A stretch of 64,000 bases of DNA from Helicobacter sp. 12S02634-8 (lineage in GTDB: Bacteria; Campylobacterota; Campylobacteria; Campylobacterales; Helicobacteraceae): NCBI RefSeq assembly GCF_002272865.1, contig NZ_MLAP01000005.1, positions 84,871 through 148,870 on the forward strand, read 5' to 3'. Below are positions 44,352 through 53,821 of this stretch, one piece after another. Position 1 is the stretch's first letter. The number at the start of each line of letters is the position of its first letter. A program made the position numbers and the translations under genes. Under the pieces are notes generated by a model. It was not told the DNA's origin, did no database searches, and saw only the letters and a program-made list of their open reading frames with translations.

Positions 44352-46387
44352 ATGCGCGTTTCTAAAATACAATCGATTGAGCCAGATGTTGTAGATTTAG
44401 TCAGCACTTGGCTCAAATCTTATGGTCTTCCCTATCAGCTAGAGCAAGGGCATATGGGTGATGAAATAGAAAATGCGCTCAAAAGCTATTATTCTAAAGG
44501 GGGGGGGGCGGTGGTAATCGCGTTGATGTCAAGCTCCTACTCGAAAACAAAAAAGACCTAAAACACTATCCTATCTTGATCGAATGCAAAGGTTATAAAG
44601 ACAAACTCATCAAACTCAATCAAGATGGGCAAGTTGATAACAAAACAAACAAAAACGAACCCAACTTTGCAAACATCAAATCATACGCCCTCAATGGCGC
44701 TGTGCATTATGCCAATGCCTTACTCCACTACACAAAATATACAGATATCATAGCCATAGGGATCACAGGGAGTAAAGATCTCAACGGCAAAATAGAACCT
44801 CAAATCGCAGTTTATTGGGTATCAGCAAAAAACTATGGCCTAGGGCAAGAAGTGGATAAATACTCGGATTTGTCCTTTCTGAAAAAAGAAAATTTTGAAG
44901 ATTTTATAGCAAAATGTCAAAATTTAGACCTAGAGCCCGAAGAGCGCGAAAAGCTCAAGGCAAAAAGAGAGCAAGAGATAGACGCCAGTCTGATAAAACT
45001 CAATAACGATATCTATAAAACCGAACAAGGTCTGGGAGAAAAGGAGCGTATCTATCTAGTGGCTGCGTCTATTATGGCAACTCTTGGGGTCCCAGGAAAG
45101 CTCGCACCCCTTGAAAAATCAAAACTCGAATCATCACAAGAGCTAGGCAATAAAGATGGAGATATTATCCTTCAAAAAATCAAAGCCTTTTTAAACGAAA
45201 AACAATTACCAGCTGATAAAAAAGATATGATCGCTAGAACATTGGAAACCCCTCTCACTAGGGCTAATATCAATGAAGCTCAAAACGGAGAGAGCCAGCT
45301 CAAAAGAGTTTTTACAAAAATCGTAGATGACTTGGGTATCTACTATAAAATCGGCTTGACAACAGATTTTGCTGGCAAGCTTTTTAATGAAATGTATAGT
45401 TGGCTGGGCTTTGCTCAAGACAAACTCAATGACATAGTCCTCACGCCCTCTTATGTCGCTAGGCTTTTAGTCAAGCTCGCAAGGGTCAATAGGGATTCTT
45501 ATGTATGGGACTTTGCGACTGGGTCAGCGGGGCTTTTGGTCGCAGCAATGCATGAAATGCTCCTAGACGCCAAAGAAAATATCAAATCCCCCGACGCCCT
45601 CAATGAAAAATCCCTCAAAATCAAAGCCGAGCAGCTCTTAGGTCTTGAGATCATCGAAGAAGTCTATATGCTCGCTATTTTAAATATGATCATGATGGGA
45701 GATGGCAGCTCAAATATCTTGAATCAAAATTCATTGAATTTCAATGGAAATTATAGCCTTGGGAGGACTGATAGCTTTCCTGCTGATGCTTTTGTGCTCA
45801 ATCCTCCTTATTCAGCTGATGGCAATGGTATGGTCTTTGTGCAAAAGGCTCTTTCGATGATGCATAAAGGCTATGGCGCCATCATTATCCAAGCCTCTGC
45901 AGGCTCTGGAAAAGCCAAAGAATACAATCAAAAAATCCTAAAAACAAACACGCTCCTAGCGAGTATCAAAATGCCCCCCGATCTATTTTTAGGCAAATCA
46001 AGTGTCCAAACTTATATCTATGTCTTCAAAATCGGCGAAGCGCACCAAAAAGAAGACACGGTCAAATTCATCGATTTCTCCAATGACGGCTACACGCGCT
46101 CAAATAGAAAAAAATCAAGCTGCAACCTCAGAGATACAGACAACGCAAAAGGCCGCTATGAAGAGCTATTCAAGCTCGTTCGCTACGGCAAAAAGAGCTT
46201 AAATATTTTTAGCGAAAAAGAATATTTTGAAGGCACAATCGACCCAAACAACGGAAACGACTGGAACCAAAGCGCCCCCATAGACACAAAGCCAAGTTTA
46301 GAAGACTTCAAAAAAACCGTGGGAGATTACCTCGCGTGGGAAGTGTCTAACATACTCAAAAATCAAAAAGATAGCTCGGGAAAGTAA
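44352..46387 (+). CDS. BcgI-like restriction-modification subunit A (nuclease + N6-adenine methyltransferase), phase-variable, OFF as sequenced
   Basis: Translation starts at ATG 44352 but a G10 run at 44499-44508 throws the frame into a stop at 44559. The frame resumes from 44498 to the stop at 46385-46387. With 8 or 11 G the two join into one protein of about 678 residues. The joined N-terminus is a PD-(D/E)xK-like nuclease: a Glu-bearing helix (DEIENALKSYY), then NRVDVKLLLE and LIECKGYKDK (Asp...Glu-x-Lys). The rest is an N6-adenine methyltransferase: motif I VWDFATGSAGLLVAAM and motif IV LNPPY, preceded by the helical HsdM-type N-terminal domain. Nuclease and methylase in one subunit with a separate specificity protein is the type IIB BcgI plan. 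In the OFF state an internal TTG at 44576 could give a methylase lacking key nuclease residues, but no good ribosome binding site is seen. The subunit ends at a likely -1 frameshift site. Confidence 0.8.
44499..44508 (+). repeat. G10 phase-variation tract in RM subunit A
   Basis: Ten consecutive G residues inside the nuclease domain, between the predicted catalytic Glu helix and the Asp/Glu-x-Lys strands. Slippage to 8 or 11 G restores the frame; 9 or 10 gives early stops. Confidence 0.85.
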
Positions 46388-46427
46388 CTTCCCCACTCAA
46401 CGAAAAACTAAACAATGTCGAGTGGGG
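46378..46427 (+). promoter_or_regulatory. Candidate programmed -1 ribosomal frameshift signal joining RM subunits A and B
   Basis: The heptamer GGGAAAG at 46378-46384 is in the X XXY YYZ register of subunit A (codons TCG-GGA-AAG). The next codon is the A stop (TAA 46385-46387). After a 6-nt spacer, CCCCACTC (46391-46398) pairs perfectly with GAGTGGGG (46420-46427) round a 21-nt loop. A -1 slip leads into the frame of subunit B with no stop, encoding VTSPLNEKLNN then VEWGEYRVGDLFEI, the expected start of the first target-recognition domain. No ATG, GTG or TTG exists in the B frame between its last stop (46372) and 46447. Confidence 0.6.
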
Positions 46428-46446
46428 TGAATATAGAGTTGGGGAT

Positions 46447-47568
46447 TTGTTTGAAATAACCACAGGCTCTTTACTAAAAACCAACATCAATGTTGGTGCA
46501 ATCCCTAGAGTTTCTGTTAGAAATGTTGACAATGGTATTTTAGGGTATTTTGATACAGAATCGATTGAAGAAGCTCGCCATAATGAAAATTATATTTCTG
46601 TAAATTTCTTTGGAAATGCATTTTATCAACCTTATAAATCAAGTTTAGAGATGAAAGTTCATTGCCTTAAATTAAAGGATAGAGATTTTACGCAAAATTC
46701 GGGATTATTTGTCACTTCGATGTTAAATAAAACTTTTATAAATGAATCCTTTTCTTACGGCAATCAACTATCGAGTAGTGATTTAAAAAACAATAGCTTA
46801 CATATCCAACTTCCAACAAAAAACAACGCAATTGATTTTGAATTTATGGAAAGTTTTATAAGCGAACTCGAAGAGGAGCGCATAAGCGAACTCGAAGAGG
46901 AGCGCATAAGCGAACTTGCCGCTTACCTCAAGGCAAGCGGCCTAGATAGCTATGAACTATCTAGCGAAGAACAAAAGGCATTGGCCGACTTTAGCAGTTC
47001 AGATATTGGGAGCGAAAATTCAATTTGGCAAGAATTCAGACTAGGTGATATGTTTGAAATAGTAGGAACAAAATCTCTCGATAGTAATGCAATTGAATTC
47101 GAGAGAATTGGAATAAATTTTATTGGAAGAACTTTTGAAGACAATGGTATTCAAGGTAAAATATCAAAACAGAATTTTGAACCAAATGAACCATTTACAA
47201 TTACTGCAACTGTTATAGGAAATTACAAATATGTAAAATATCAAGAAGAACCATATTATTGTTCTCAAAATATAAATAAAATTACTCCAAAATCAAATTT
47301 TACAAGATGGAATAAATTTATTGCTTATTTCGTTGTCGCTAATATTCAAAAATTTGTTTCTATTTATGATGGTCAACAAGGTGGTTACAAATTAGATGAC
47401 ATAAAGGGACATTTAATTAAGCTCCCAACCAAAAACAACGCAATCGACTATCAACTGATGGAAACACTGATTGCAGCGATCCAAAAGCTAGTTATCAAAG
47501 ATGTGGTGCTCTATAGTCAAGAAAAAATCCAAGCAACCCGAGCTTGTATCACAAAATCTCAAAGATAA
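46447..47568 (+). CDS. Specificity subunit (HsdS/BcgI B-like) with two target-recognition domains
   Basis: The first usable start is TTG 46447 (373 residues), but B-frame coding clearly extends upstream to about 46384. The segment VEWGEYRVGDLFEITTG mirrors WQEFRLGDMFEIVGTK at the start of the second recognition domain, so the native N-terminus is probably made by frameshifting from subunit A. Domain 1 ends near LPTKNNAIDFEFMES, followed by a helical spacer with ISELEEER repeats, then domain 2 (about residues 195-345), which ends in the matching LPTKNNAIDYQLMET. The recognition domains are distinctly AT-rich compared with flanking genes, as expected for horizontally exchanged specificity cassettes. 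It would direct subunit A to a bipartite target. Confidence 0.8.
   Translation: MFEITTGSLLKTNINVGAIPRVSVRNVDNGILGYFDTESIEEARHNENYISVNFFGNAFYQPYKSSLEMKVHCLKLKDRDFTQNSGLFVTSMLNKTFINESFSYGNQLSSSDLKNNSLHIQLPTKNNAIDFEFMESFISELEEERISELEEERISELAAYLKASGLDSYELSSEEQKALADFSSSDIGSENSIWQEFRLGDMFEIVGTKSLDSNAIEFERIGINFIGRTFEDNGIQGKISKQNFEPNEPFTITATVIGNYKYVKYQEEPYYCSQNINKITPKSNFTRWNKFIAYFVVANIQKFVSIYDGQQGGYKLDDIKGHLIKLPTKNNAIDYQLMETLIAAIQKLVIKDVVLYSQEKIQATRACITKSQR
46858..46920 (+). repeat. 24-bp tandem repeat in the specificity-subunit spacer
   Basis: Two perfect copies of a 24-bp unit (46858-46881 and 46882-46905), each coding ISELEEER, and a partial third (ISEL, 46906 on). In type I HsdS proteins, gain or loss of such spacer repeats changes the gap length in the recognised sequence. 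Confidence 0.85.
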
Positions 47569-47674
47569 ATCCCCTCTCTTAGGCGCGCCCTAAGAAGCTC
47601 TAAAGACATCATATTTTGCAAAAATACCAAAAATAGGCTATTCTAACAAATCCAAAACCACCTAGAGAGGGACA

Positions 47675-48823
47675 ATGATACAGCTAGCCTTTGAAGCGCC
47701 TTTGCGATTTCTCTTGCTGCGGACTGATAGACTCGGCGATGTAGCGCTCACGATCCAATGCGCCCAAGCGATCAAGACTGCTTATCCCAATAGCTTTGTC
47801 TGCTTTGGTCTGCAGAGCTACACAGCCCCCCTTTTGGCGAATAATCCCTTTTTAGACGCTATCATACTCACAGATACTTGCACTCAAAAAGAGCTTGTAG
47901 CAAAGATCAAAGCCCAGCATTTTGATGTAAGCGTTTCATTTTTTGCTTCAAAAATAGCTTGCTATGTCCCGTTTTTAGCCAAAATCCCTATCCGTATTGG
48001 CCCTTTTTCTAAGCTGCGAGCATTGCTATTCACGCATAAAATCATTCAAAAGCGCTCTTTAAGCAAGCAAAACGAAGCGCAATACAACCTAGACCTACTC
48101 AAAATCCTAGGCTGCAAGACAACATATTTCCCAAAAATCTATCTCACAGCCCAAGAAAAAGCCCAAGCCCAAGCTTATCTAAAGGCCAAATTCAGCACAC
48201 AAGCATATCGATTCATTTTACTACACCCCGGTAGTGGGGGCTCTTCAAAAGACTGGCCGATAAGAAATTATCTCACACTCGCTGAGCAAATCCTCAAAAA
48301 CAATCTCGCTCAAGTCCTCATCAGTGGCTCTTTAAAGGAGCTAGAAACTTATAAAAATATGCTCGCAGATTTTCCCTTGCTGCAAAAAAATCATTTTTTT
48401 GAATCCCCCAAGCCTTTGAGAGAATTTTTAGCCATCATTGCTGAAGCGGTCTTGTTTTTAAGCAATGGCACTGGTCCCTTGCATTGCGCGATAGCACTCA
48501 ATGTCCCATCTATCGGATTCCATACACTCATGCGCTCTTGCAAGCCCGATAGATGGGGACCCTTCGCCCAAGACCCAAGCCTACATACCGTATTAACCCC
48601 CCATACTCCCACAGGAGAAAAGCTCCCTGAGTGCAAGACTTGCAGCACCAAATGCCCCTTTTATCTGTGTATGGATACGATCAGTGTCAAAGAAGTTTAT
48701 CAAACCATCACGCACAAATACGCTCACGCGCTCACGCCCCCAACTCCCCTACCTACACCACCTACACCACTTGCGCCCAAAGCCCCTAGCCTTAAAGAAG
48801 CCAAAATTTGTGAGGAAAGTTGA
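47675..48823 (+). CDS. Glycosyltransferase family 9 (heptosyltransferase-like)
   Basis: A 382-residue GT-B enzyme of the ADP-heptose:LPS transferase family. The N-terminus has LLRTDRLGDVALTIQCAQAI, where the GD motif acts in catalysis. The C-terminal nucleotide-sugar site shows LLHPGSGGSSKDWP and SNGTGPLHCAIALNVPSIG. A Cys cluster (CKTCSTKCPFYLC) near residue 320 is common in Campylobacterota members. The last 30 residues are Pro/Thr-rich low complexity. It overlaps the next gene by 4 nt, and the pair probably adds inner-core LPS or other glycan residues; the exact sugar is unknown. Confidence 0.82.
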   Translation: MIQLAFEAPLRFLLLRTDRLGDVALTIQCAQAIKTAYPNSFVCFGLQSYTAPLLANNPFLDAIILTDTCTQKELVAKIKAQHFDVSVSFFASKIACYVPFLAKIPIRIGPFSKLRALLFTHKIIQKRSLSKQNEAQYNLDLLKILGCKTTYFPKIYLTAQEKAQAQAYLKAKFSTQAYRFILLHPGSGGSSKDWPIRNYLTLAEQILKNNLAQVLISGSLKELETYKNMLADFPLLQKNHFFESPKPLREFLAIIAEAVLFLSNGTGPLHCAIALNVPSIGFHTLMRSCKPDRWGPFAQDPSLHTVLTPHTPTGEKLPECKTCSTKCPFYLCMDTISVKEVYQTITHKYAHALTPPTPLPTPPTPLAPKAPSLKEAKICEES

Positions 48824-49797
48824 TGTTTCAAAGTCCATTTTTATACAATCTCAAAGGGATTAGCTATCTTTTGCCCCAACCTCTAGTGCGATTCAAGCTC
48901 TTATCCCAGCTAAAATCTCTCCAAAATCTCACAGATGACGCACTGAATAATCTCAAAGACAAAATCTCTTATTACTGCGATTTTGCGCCCACAAAGCTCC
49001 AAGCCACTGCCAATCCCTCGCGTTATGAGCTGCTCCAAAGGGGGTCGAGATATTTTTTTGATGCGTATGAATACATCAGACTTTTCCCAAAAGATTTGAT
49101 TTATGACCTAGAATATGGCGATGTCAATTATAATCTTCTCACCCCTGCCCTATGCAAATCCCGCCCCATCAAAGAAAATTCAAGCTTTAATGTGCTTTTG
49201 AATTTAGACAAACTCAGACATTTCAAATTCTTCACCACCGCGCCAAAAATCCCTTATGAGCACAAACAAGATATTTTATTTTTCCGCGGGGCGTGCTATC
49301 AGCCCCATAGACAAGAATTCATGCAAAAATATTTCAAACATCCATTATGCGACTTAGGCCATGTAGGCAAGCCAATATCTGGCCTAGTCCAGTGGCAAAA
49401 AGACAAAATCACAATCCCCCAGCACATGGCCTATAAATTTATCCTCTCGCTTGAGGGCAATGATGTAGCGAGTAATCTCAAGTGGATCATGAGCTCAAAT
49501 TCACTAGCCCTAATGCCAAAGCCCAAATTTGAAACTTGGTTCATGGAGGGGCGATTGATACCCAACTATCACTATATCCAAATCGCATCTGATTATAGCG
49601 ACACAATCGAACGCCTTGAGTATTTTATCACCCACCCCAAAGAAGCTAAGGCAATCATTGCTAATGCCAATGCCTATATCAAGCAATTCTTAGACAAAAA
49701 GACACAAGACCTCATCGCTATTTTGGTGCTGCGTAAATATTTTTATCTCACAGGGCAAATAGAAGTCAGCAAGCTTGAAAAAGAGCTATTTTCCTAA
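48820..49797 (+). CDS. Glycosyltransferase family 90 (CAP10/LPS-modifying type)
   Basis: A 325-residue protein similar to CAP10-family (GT90) LPS-modifying enzymes. Recognisable parts are DILFFRGACYQPHRQEF, YKFILSLEGNDVASNLKWIMSSNSL and FETWFMEGRLIPNYHYI, with the typical 'EG(N/R)D..S.L' site. It would transfer a sugar to LPS from a nucleotide donor on the cytoplasmic side. Its ATG overlaps the GT9 stop, so the two are coupled. Product structure cannot be predicted. Confidence 0.78.
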   Translation: MMFQSPFLYNLKGISYLLPQPLVRFKLLSQLKSLQNLTDDALNNLKDKISYYCDFAPTKLQATANPSRYELLQRGSRYFFDAYEYIRLFPKDLIYDLEYGDVNYNLLTPALCKSRPIKENSSFNVLLNLDKLRHFKFFTTAPKIPYEHKQDILFFRGACYQPHRQEFMQKYFKHPLCDLGHVGKPISGLVQWQKDKITIPQHMAYKFILSLEGNDVASNLKWIMSSNSLALMPKPKFETWFMEGRLIPNYHYIQIASDYSDTIERLEYFITHPKEAKAIIANANAYIKQFLDKKTQDLIAILVLRKYFYLTGQIEVSKLEKELFS

Positions 49798-49829
49798 GCT
49801 GATAAAATCTAAAAAATCTCAAGATACTT

Positions 49830-51200
49830 TTAAGCCCGAAATTTTTGACCACCTTGATTGTGCCGTTTGTCCTCAATAGCTAGGCTGACAAATATCCCAA
49901 CAAAAAGCAAAAAGAAATTACCCTCCACAAACGCGCTCATCGGCTCATTGCCTATACCCCCTATGATATAAAGTATCAACACGCCAAAAACACAAGCGCC
50001 GAGTAATTGTAGTCTTTCAGAAGCCTTTTTGATCCCTTTGAGAAAAAATATCCCCACGCTCAACCACACACCCACCAACGCAATCAATCCTAAAATCCCC
50101 TTGCGCGCGAGCGTATTAAACACCTCACTATGGAGTCGCTGATAGCAATCACGCCTTTGATACTCTCCACTGGGGTATTTGAGCTCACAAAGACTTTTTG
50201 GGTTCAGTCCGATAATTGGTGAGATTTTAAAGGCGTTCCAAGACTCTCGCCACATCTGAAACCTCAGCCCTATGCTATTATCAGCTAGCAAGGGATTATC
50301 AGGGCTAGCCATCGGCATTGCAGCGATGGATTCAGGAGCGACATCTAGGTATTGTTCGTATTTTTTTATATCTGTTTTGGCTTCGTGGAATCGCAATAAA
50401 GAGGCCTTGACCTTAGGCGCGAGTGCTAGGACAGCCAAACAAGCAAGCAAAAGCACCGCAGCCCTCTTCCATATGACTGATTTCTTGCATACCACTGAGT
50501 TTTTGCATACCATTGCATTCTTGTCTTGACACATCAATATCAAGCAAAATATTCCCACACAAGCCACAAAAAAGGCAATCATAATCCCCCTAGACTCTGT
50601 ATAAATAATTGTCAGCACACTCAAAATAAAACCAAAACCAAAAATAATCCTCTCTTTGAGGGCAATCTCTTGCTTGAGATAATAAGCCCATACGCATAGC
50701 CCTATCGCAGCGCTCAAATCAGCAAACTCAAAAATACCTGCAAATCCATCGACGCGCCCAAGGTCTAAAATATTTTTTTGGACAAAGCCAATAACGCCAT
50801 TGACATACGCACCCAAACAAATAGCATAAAAAATCATTTGCAAACGCAAACGCACGGATAGCCCCACCATCAATACCAAAATCCCCGCACCCATTGCATA
50901 AGATATGGGGAGATTAAACGATCGGAAACGATCATAAGCAAAGCCGCCATTGACAAATAAATTTGGCAATATAGTCAGAAAAACTGCCAGAAAAAAATAA
51001 GCAATCCATTGCACGCCCTTAGGCACTCTTGTCCAAGTGATACGCCCAAAGATCCAAAAACAAAGCAAAATCAAAAAAAATACTGGCACAAGCCCTTGAG
51101 AAGAATAACGCGATGAAGAAAAGATAAAAAGCAAGCAGACTAAGAGGTTCAAGACCGCACTCAATCTCTCTTGAGAGCGGTGTATCGGTGTGTCAGACAA
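49830..51200 (-). CDS. waaL: O-antigen ligase family membrane protein (WaaL-like)
   Basis: A 456-residue protein with about 11-12 membrane helices and one large periplasmic loop (about residues 265-375). The loop has GLRFQMWRESWNAFKISPIIGLNPKS, the R-x3-W-x3 Wzy_C pattern, and a later CYQRLHSEVFNTLARKG with the conserved His. This is the ligase/polymerase fold. Its position directly after rpsO matches H. pylori HP1039, recognised as WaaL (recalled). It would attach O-chains to lipid A-core in the periplasm. The start abuts the rpsO stop. Confidence 0.78.
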   Translation of the reverse strand: MSDTPIHRSQERLSAVLNLLVCLLFIFSSSRYSSQGLVPVFFLILLCFWIFGRITWTRVPKGVQWIAYFFLAVFLTILPNLFVNGGFAYDRFRSFNLPISYAMGAGILVLMVGLSVRLRLQMIFYAICLGAYVNGVIGFVQKNILDLGRVDGFAGIFEFADLSAAIGLCVWAYYLKQEIALKERIIFGFGFILSVLTIIYTESRGIMIAFFVACVGIFCLILMCQDKNAMVCKNSVVCKKSVIWKRAAVLLLACLAVLALAPKVKASLLRFHEAKTDIKKYEQYLDVAPESIAAMPMASPDNPLLADNSIGLRFQMWRESWNAFKISPIIGLNPKSLCELKYPSGEYQRRDCYQRLHSEVFNTLARKGILGLIALVGVWLSVGIFFLKGIKKASERLQLLGACVFGVLILYIIGGIGNEPMSAFVEGNFFLLFVGIFVSLAIEDKRHNQGGQKFRA

Positions 51201-51473
51201 CTACCTATCCTTGATTTTTAGTTCTGCGATGAGTTGGGCATATCGTTCATATTCGGTTTTTTTGAGGTATCGCAAAAGATGTTTTCTTTTACCCACTAGC
51301 TTGAGAAGTCCTAGCCTGCTAGAGTGGTCTTTGGGATTGTCTCTAAGATGAGCTGTGAGCTCTGTTATCCGCACACTCATCAGTGCGATCTGCACTTCAG
51401 AAGAACCTGTGTCCTTGTCATTTCGAGAAAATTTCGCAATAATCTCTTGTTTTTTCGCCGTATCTAAAGCCAT
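51201..51473 (-). CDS. rpsO: 30S ribosomal protein S15
   Basis: A 90-residue S15 with the standard sequence pattern: [40 protein letters not shown] and [12 protein letters not shown] chose ATG at 51473 because AGGAGGTCATT precedes it and S15 starts [12 protein letters not shown]; the frame extends to 51518 without biological reason. It is divergent from flhA, and order waaL-rpsO-flhA is as in H. pylori HP1039-HP1041 (recalled). Confidence 0.97.
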   Translation of the reverse strand: MALDTAKKQEIIAKFSRNDKDTGSSEVQIALMSVRITELTAHLRDNPKDHSSRLGLLKLVGKRKHLLRYLKKTEYERYAQLIAELKIKDR

Positions 51474-51594
51474 AATGACCTCCTGAATGGTAATTTTAAA
51501 GACGCGATTATATATCAAAAAAGCAAAGTTTTACATTAAAGATTGTAGAATCACCATAATTTTTAGTTTCTAATCCAAAGGCATAAAAGGTATA

Positions 51595-53820
51595 TTGCAA
51601 GTGGCTTCCCAAAGACAAAAAAACGCCATCAGAAAGGCAATCCCGTTTTTTCGCGGACTCACACAATCCAAAGATTTGAGTGTGGTCGCTTTTGTGATTG
51701 CGATTTTAGCCATTATTATTGTGCCACTCCCACCTTTTTTGCTCGATTTTCTCTTGATTGTATCGATCGCCCTCTCAATCCTCATTATACTCATTGGGCT
51801 TTATATCAGCAAACCAACAGATTTTTCGGCTTTCCCGACATTGCTTTTAATCGTTACGCTCTATCGCCTAGCGCTCAATGTCGCTACAACTAGAATGATT
51901 TTGACAGAGGGCTATAAAGGCCCTGAATCTGTCAGTGACATCATTGCAGCATTTGGCGAGTTTAGCGTTGGGGGAAATTATGTGATTGGGACAATTGTCT
52001 TTACGATTCTTGTGCTTGTCAATCTCTTAGTCGTTACCAACGGCTCAACGCGTGTCACAGAGGTGCGCGCGAGATTTGCCCTTGATGCAATGCCCGGTAA
52101 GCAAATGGCTATTGATGCAGATTTGAACTCAGGGCTTATTGATAACGAAGAGGCCAAAAGGCGACGTGAAGCCCTCACACAAGAGGCTGACTTTTATGGC
52201 GCAATGGATGGGGCGAGCAAATTTGTCAAAGGCGATGCGATCGCTTCGATCATCATCACACTCATCAATATCATTGGGGGCTTTTTAGTAGGGGTATTCC
52301 AAAGGGATATGAGCGTGGCTTTTAGTGCTTCGACTTTCACGATTCTGACTATCGGTGATGGGCTAGTAGGGCAGATCCCCGCACTCATCATCGCTACAGC
52401 TACAGGTATCGTAGCCACTCGCACCACTCAAGGCGAAGAAGAAAATTTTGCCTCCAAGCTCATCACCCAGCTCACAGACAAAAGCAAAACGCTCATTATC
52501 GTAGGCTCTATACTGCTTTTATTTGCCACCGTGCCTGGGTTGCCGACTTTTTCACTTGGCTTTGTGGGCTGCTTGTTTTTGTTTATCGCTTGGATCATCT
52601 CTAGGGGGGATAAGAAAAACTTTTTTGCCATATTTGAAAAATGGCTAGGTCAAAAAATGGACTTAGATCTCTCTAGCCCCTCAAATGACACAACAAACCC
52701 CGATACAAGCACGCACGCCCCGATAAACAAACAGCAAAAAACTCCTGAAGAAATCAAAAAAGAAGAAGAAAAAGCTATTGATGAAGTCCTAAAAATCGAG
52801 CTTTTAGAGCTCGCATTGGGCTATCAGCTCATTGGACTAGCAGACATCAAGCAAGGCGGGGATTTGCTTGAGCGCGTGCGGGGTATTCGAAAAAAAATCG
52901 CTGGGGATTATGGGTTTTTAATGCCCCAAATCCGCATACGCGATAATCTCCAGCTCCCACCGACACATTATGAAATCAAGCTAAAAGGCATTGTCATTGG
53001 TGAGGGCAGTGTCATGCCCGATAAATTCTTAGCTATGAATACAGGCTTTGTAGGCAAAGAAATTGATGGTATCCCCACTAAAGAGCCTGCTTTTGGAATG
53101 GACGCGCTCTGGATTGAGCCCAAAGACAAAGAAGAAGCAATCATGCAAGGCTATACAATCATCGACCCCTCCACGGTGATTGCTACGCATATGAGTGAGC
53201 TTGTCAAGAGCTATGCTGAAGAATTCATCACAAAAGATGAAGTCAAATCCTTGATGGATAGACTCTCTGCTGATTACCCCGCTATCATCGAAGAAGCCAA
53301 AAAAATCCCCACAGGTGTGATCCGTTCTGTCCTCCAAGAGCTTTTACACGAGAAAATCCCTATTCGCGATATGCTCACTATCTTAGAAACCATCACAGAT
53401 ATTGCGCCTTTAGTGCAAAATGATGTCGCTATCATCACAGAACAAGTGCGCGCCAAGCTTGCGCGCGTCATTACAAATATCTTTAAATCCGAAGATGGCA
53501 GCCTCAAGCTCCTCACCCTCGCGACCAACGCCGAACAATACCTCCTAGGCAAGCTCAAAGAACAGCCCTCTGGCAAGACGCTCTTACTCAATGCTAATGA
53601 AATGCAAAAGCTCATCGAAGCCATCTCTGAAGAATCCATGAAAGTCCTCCAAAAAGGAATCGCCCCCGTGATTCTCATCGTAGATCCCGAGCTCAGACGC
53701 CCATTAGCCAATAAAATGGAACAATTCAAGCTTGACCTCATTGTCTTAAGCCACGCTGAATTAGATACCAACGCTAAATATGAAGTATTGGGCAATATCA
53801 ATATCAATTTTAAGGAATAA
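51595..53820 (+). CDS. flhA: Flagellar type III export protein FlhA
   Basis: The 741-residue export-gate protein. About eight N-terminal membrane helices run to residue 330. The FHIPEP signature region is seen as [20 protein letters not shown] with DADLNSGLI. The C-terminal cytoplasmic domain (about 390-741) binds chaperone-substrate complexes. The start is TTG at 51595 with AAAAGG upstream; GTG at 51601 is an alternative. FlhA is required for flagellar assembly, and in Helicobacter the export apparatus also feeds the RpoN regulatory cascade that drives flgE. Confidence 0.96.
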   Translation: MQVASQRQKNAIRKAIPFFRGLTQSKDLSVVAFVIAILAIIIVPLPPFLLDFLLIVSIALSILIILIGLYISKPTDFSAFPTLLLIVTLYRLALNVATTRMILTEGYKGPESVSDIIAAFGEFSVGGNYVIGTIVFTILVLVNLLVVTNGSTRVTEVRARFALDAMPGKQMAIDADLNSGLIDNEEAKRRREALTQEADFYGAMDGASKFVKGDAIASIIITLINIIGGFLVGVFQRDMSVAFSASTFTILTIGDGLVGQIPALIIATATGIVATRTTQGEEENFASKLITQLTDKSKTLIIVGSILLLFATVPGLPTFSLGFVGCLFLFIAWIISRGDKKNFFAIFEKWLGQKMDLDLSSPSNDTTNPDTSTHAPINKQQKTPEEIKKEEEKAIDEVLKIELLELALGYQLIGLADIKQGGDLLERVRGIRKKIAGDYGFLMPQIRIRDNLQLPPTHYEIKLKGIVIGEGSVMPDKFLAMNTGFVGKEIDGIPTKEPAFGMDALWIEPKDKEEAIMQGYTIIDPSTVIATHMSELVKSYAEEFITKDEVKSLMDRLSADYPAIIEEAKKIPTGVIRSVLQELLHEKIPIRDMLTILETITDIAPLVQNDVAIITEQVRAKLARVITNIFKSEDGSLKLLTLATNAEQYLLGKLKEQPSGKTLLLNANEMQKLIEAISEESMKVLQKGIAPVILIVDPELRRPLANKMEQFKLDLIVLSHAELDTNAKYEVLGNININFKE

Positions 53821-53821
53821 A

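Noticed and set aside
44576..46387. Reading the RM methylase as an independent type I HsdM starting at 44576
   Set aside because: That TTG lacks a ribosome binding site and would begin inside the Glu-x-Lys strand of the nuclease domain; joining across the G tract gives a complete BcgI-like subunit.
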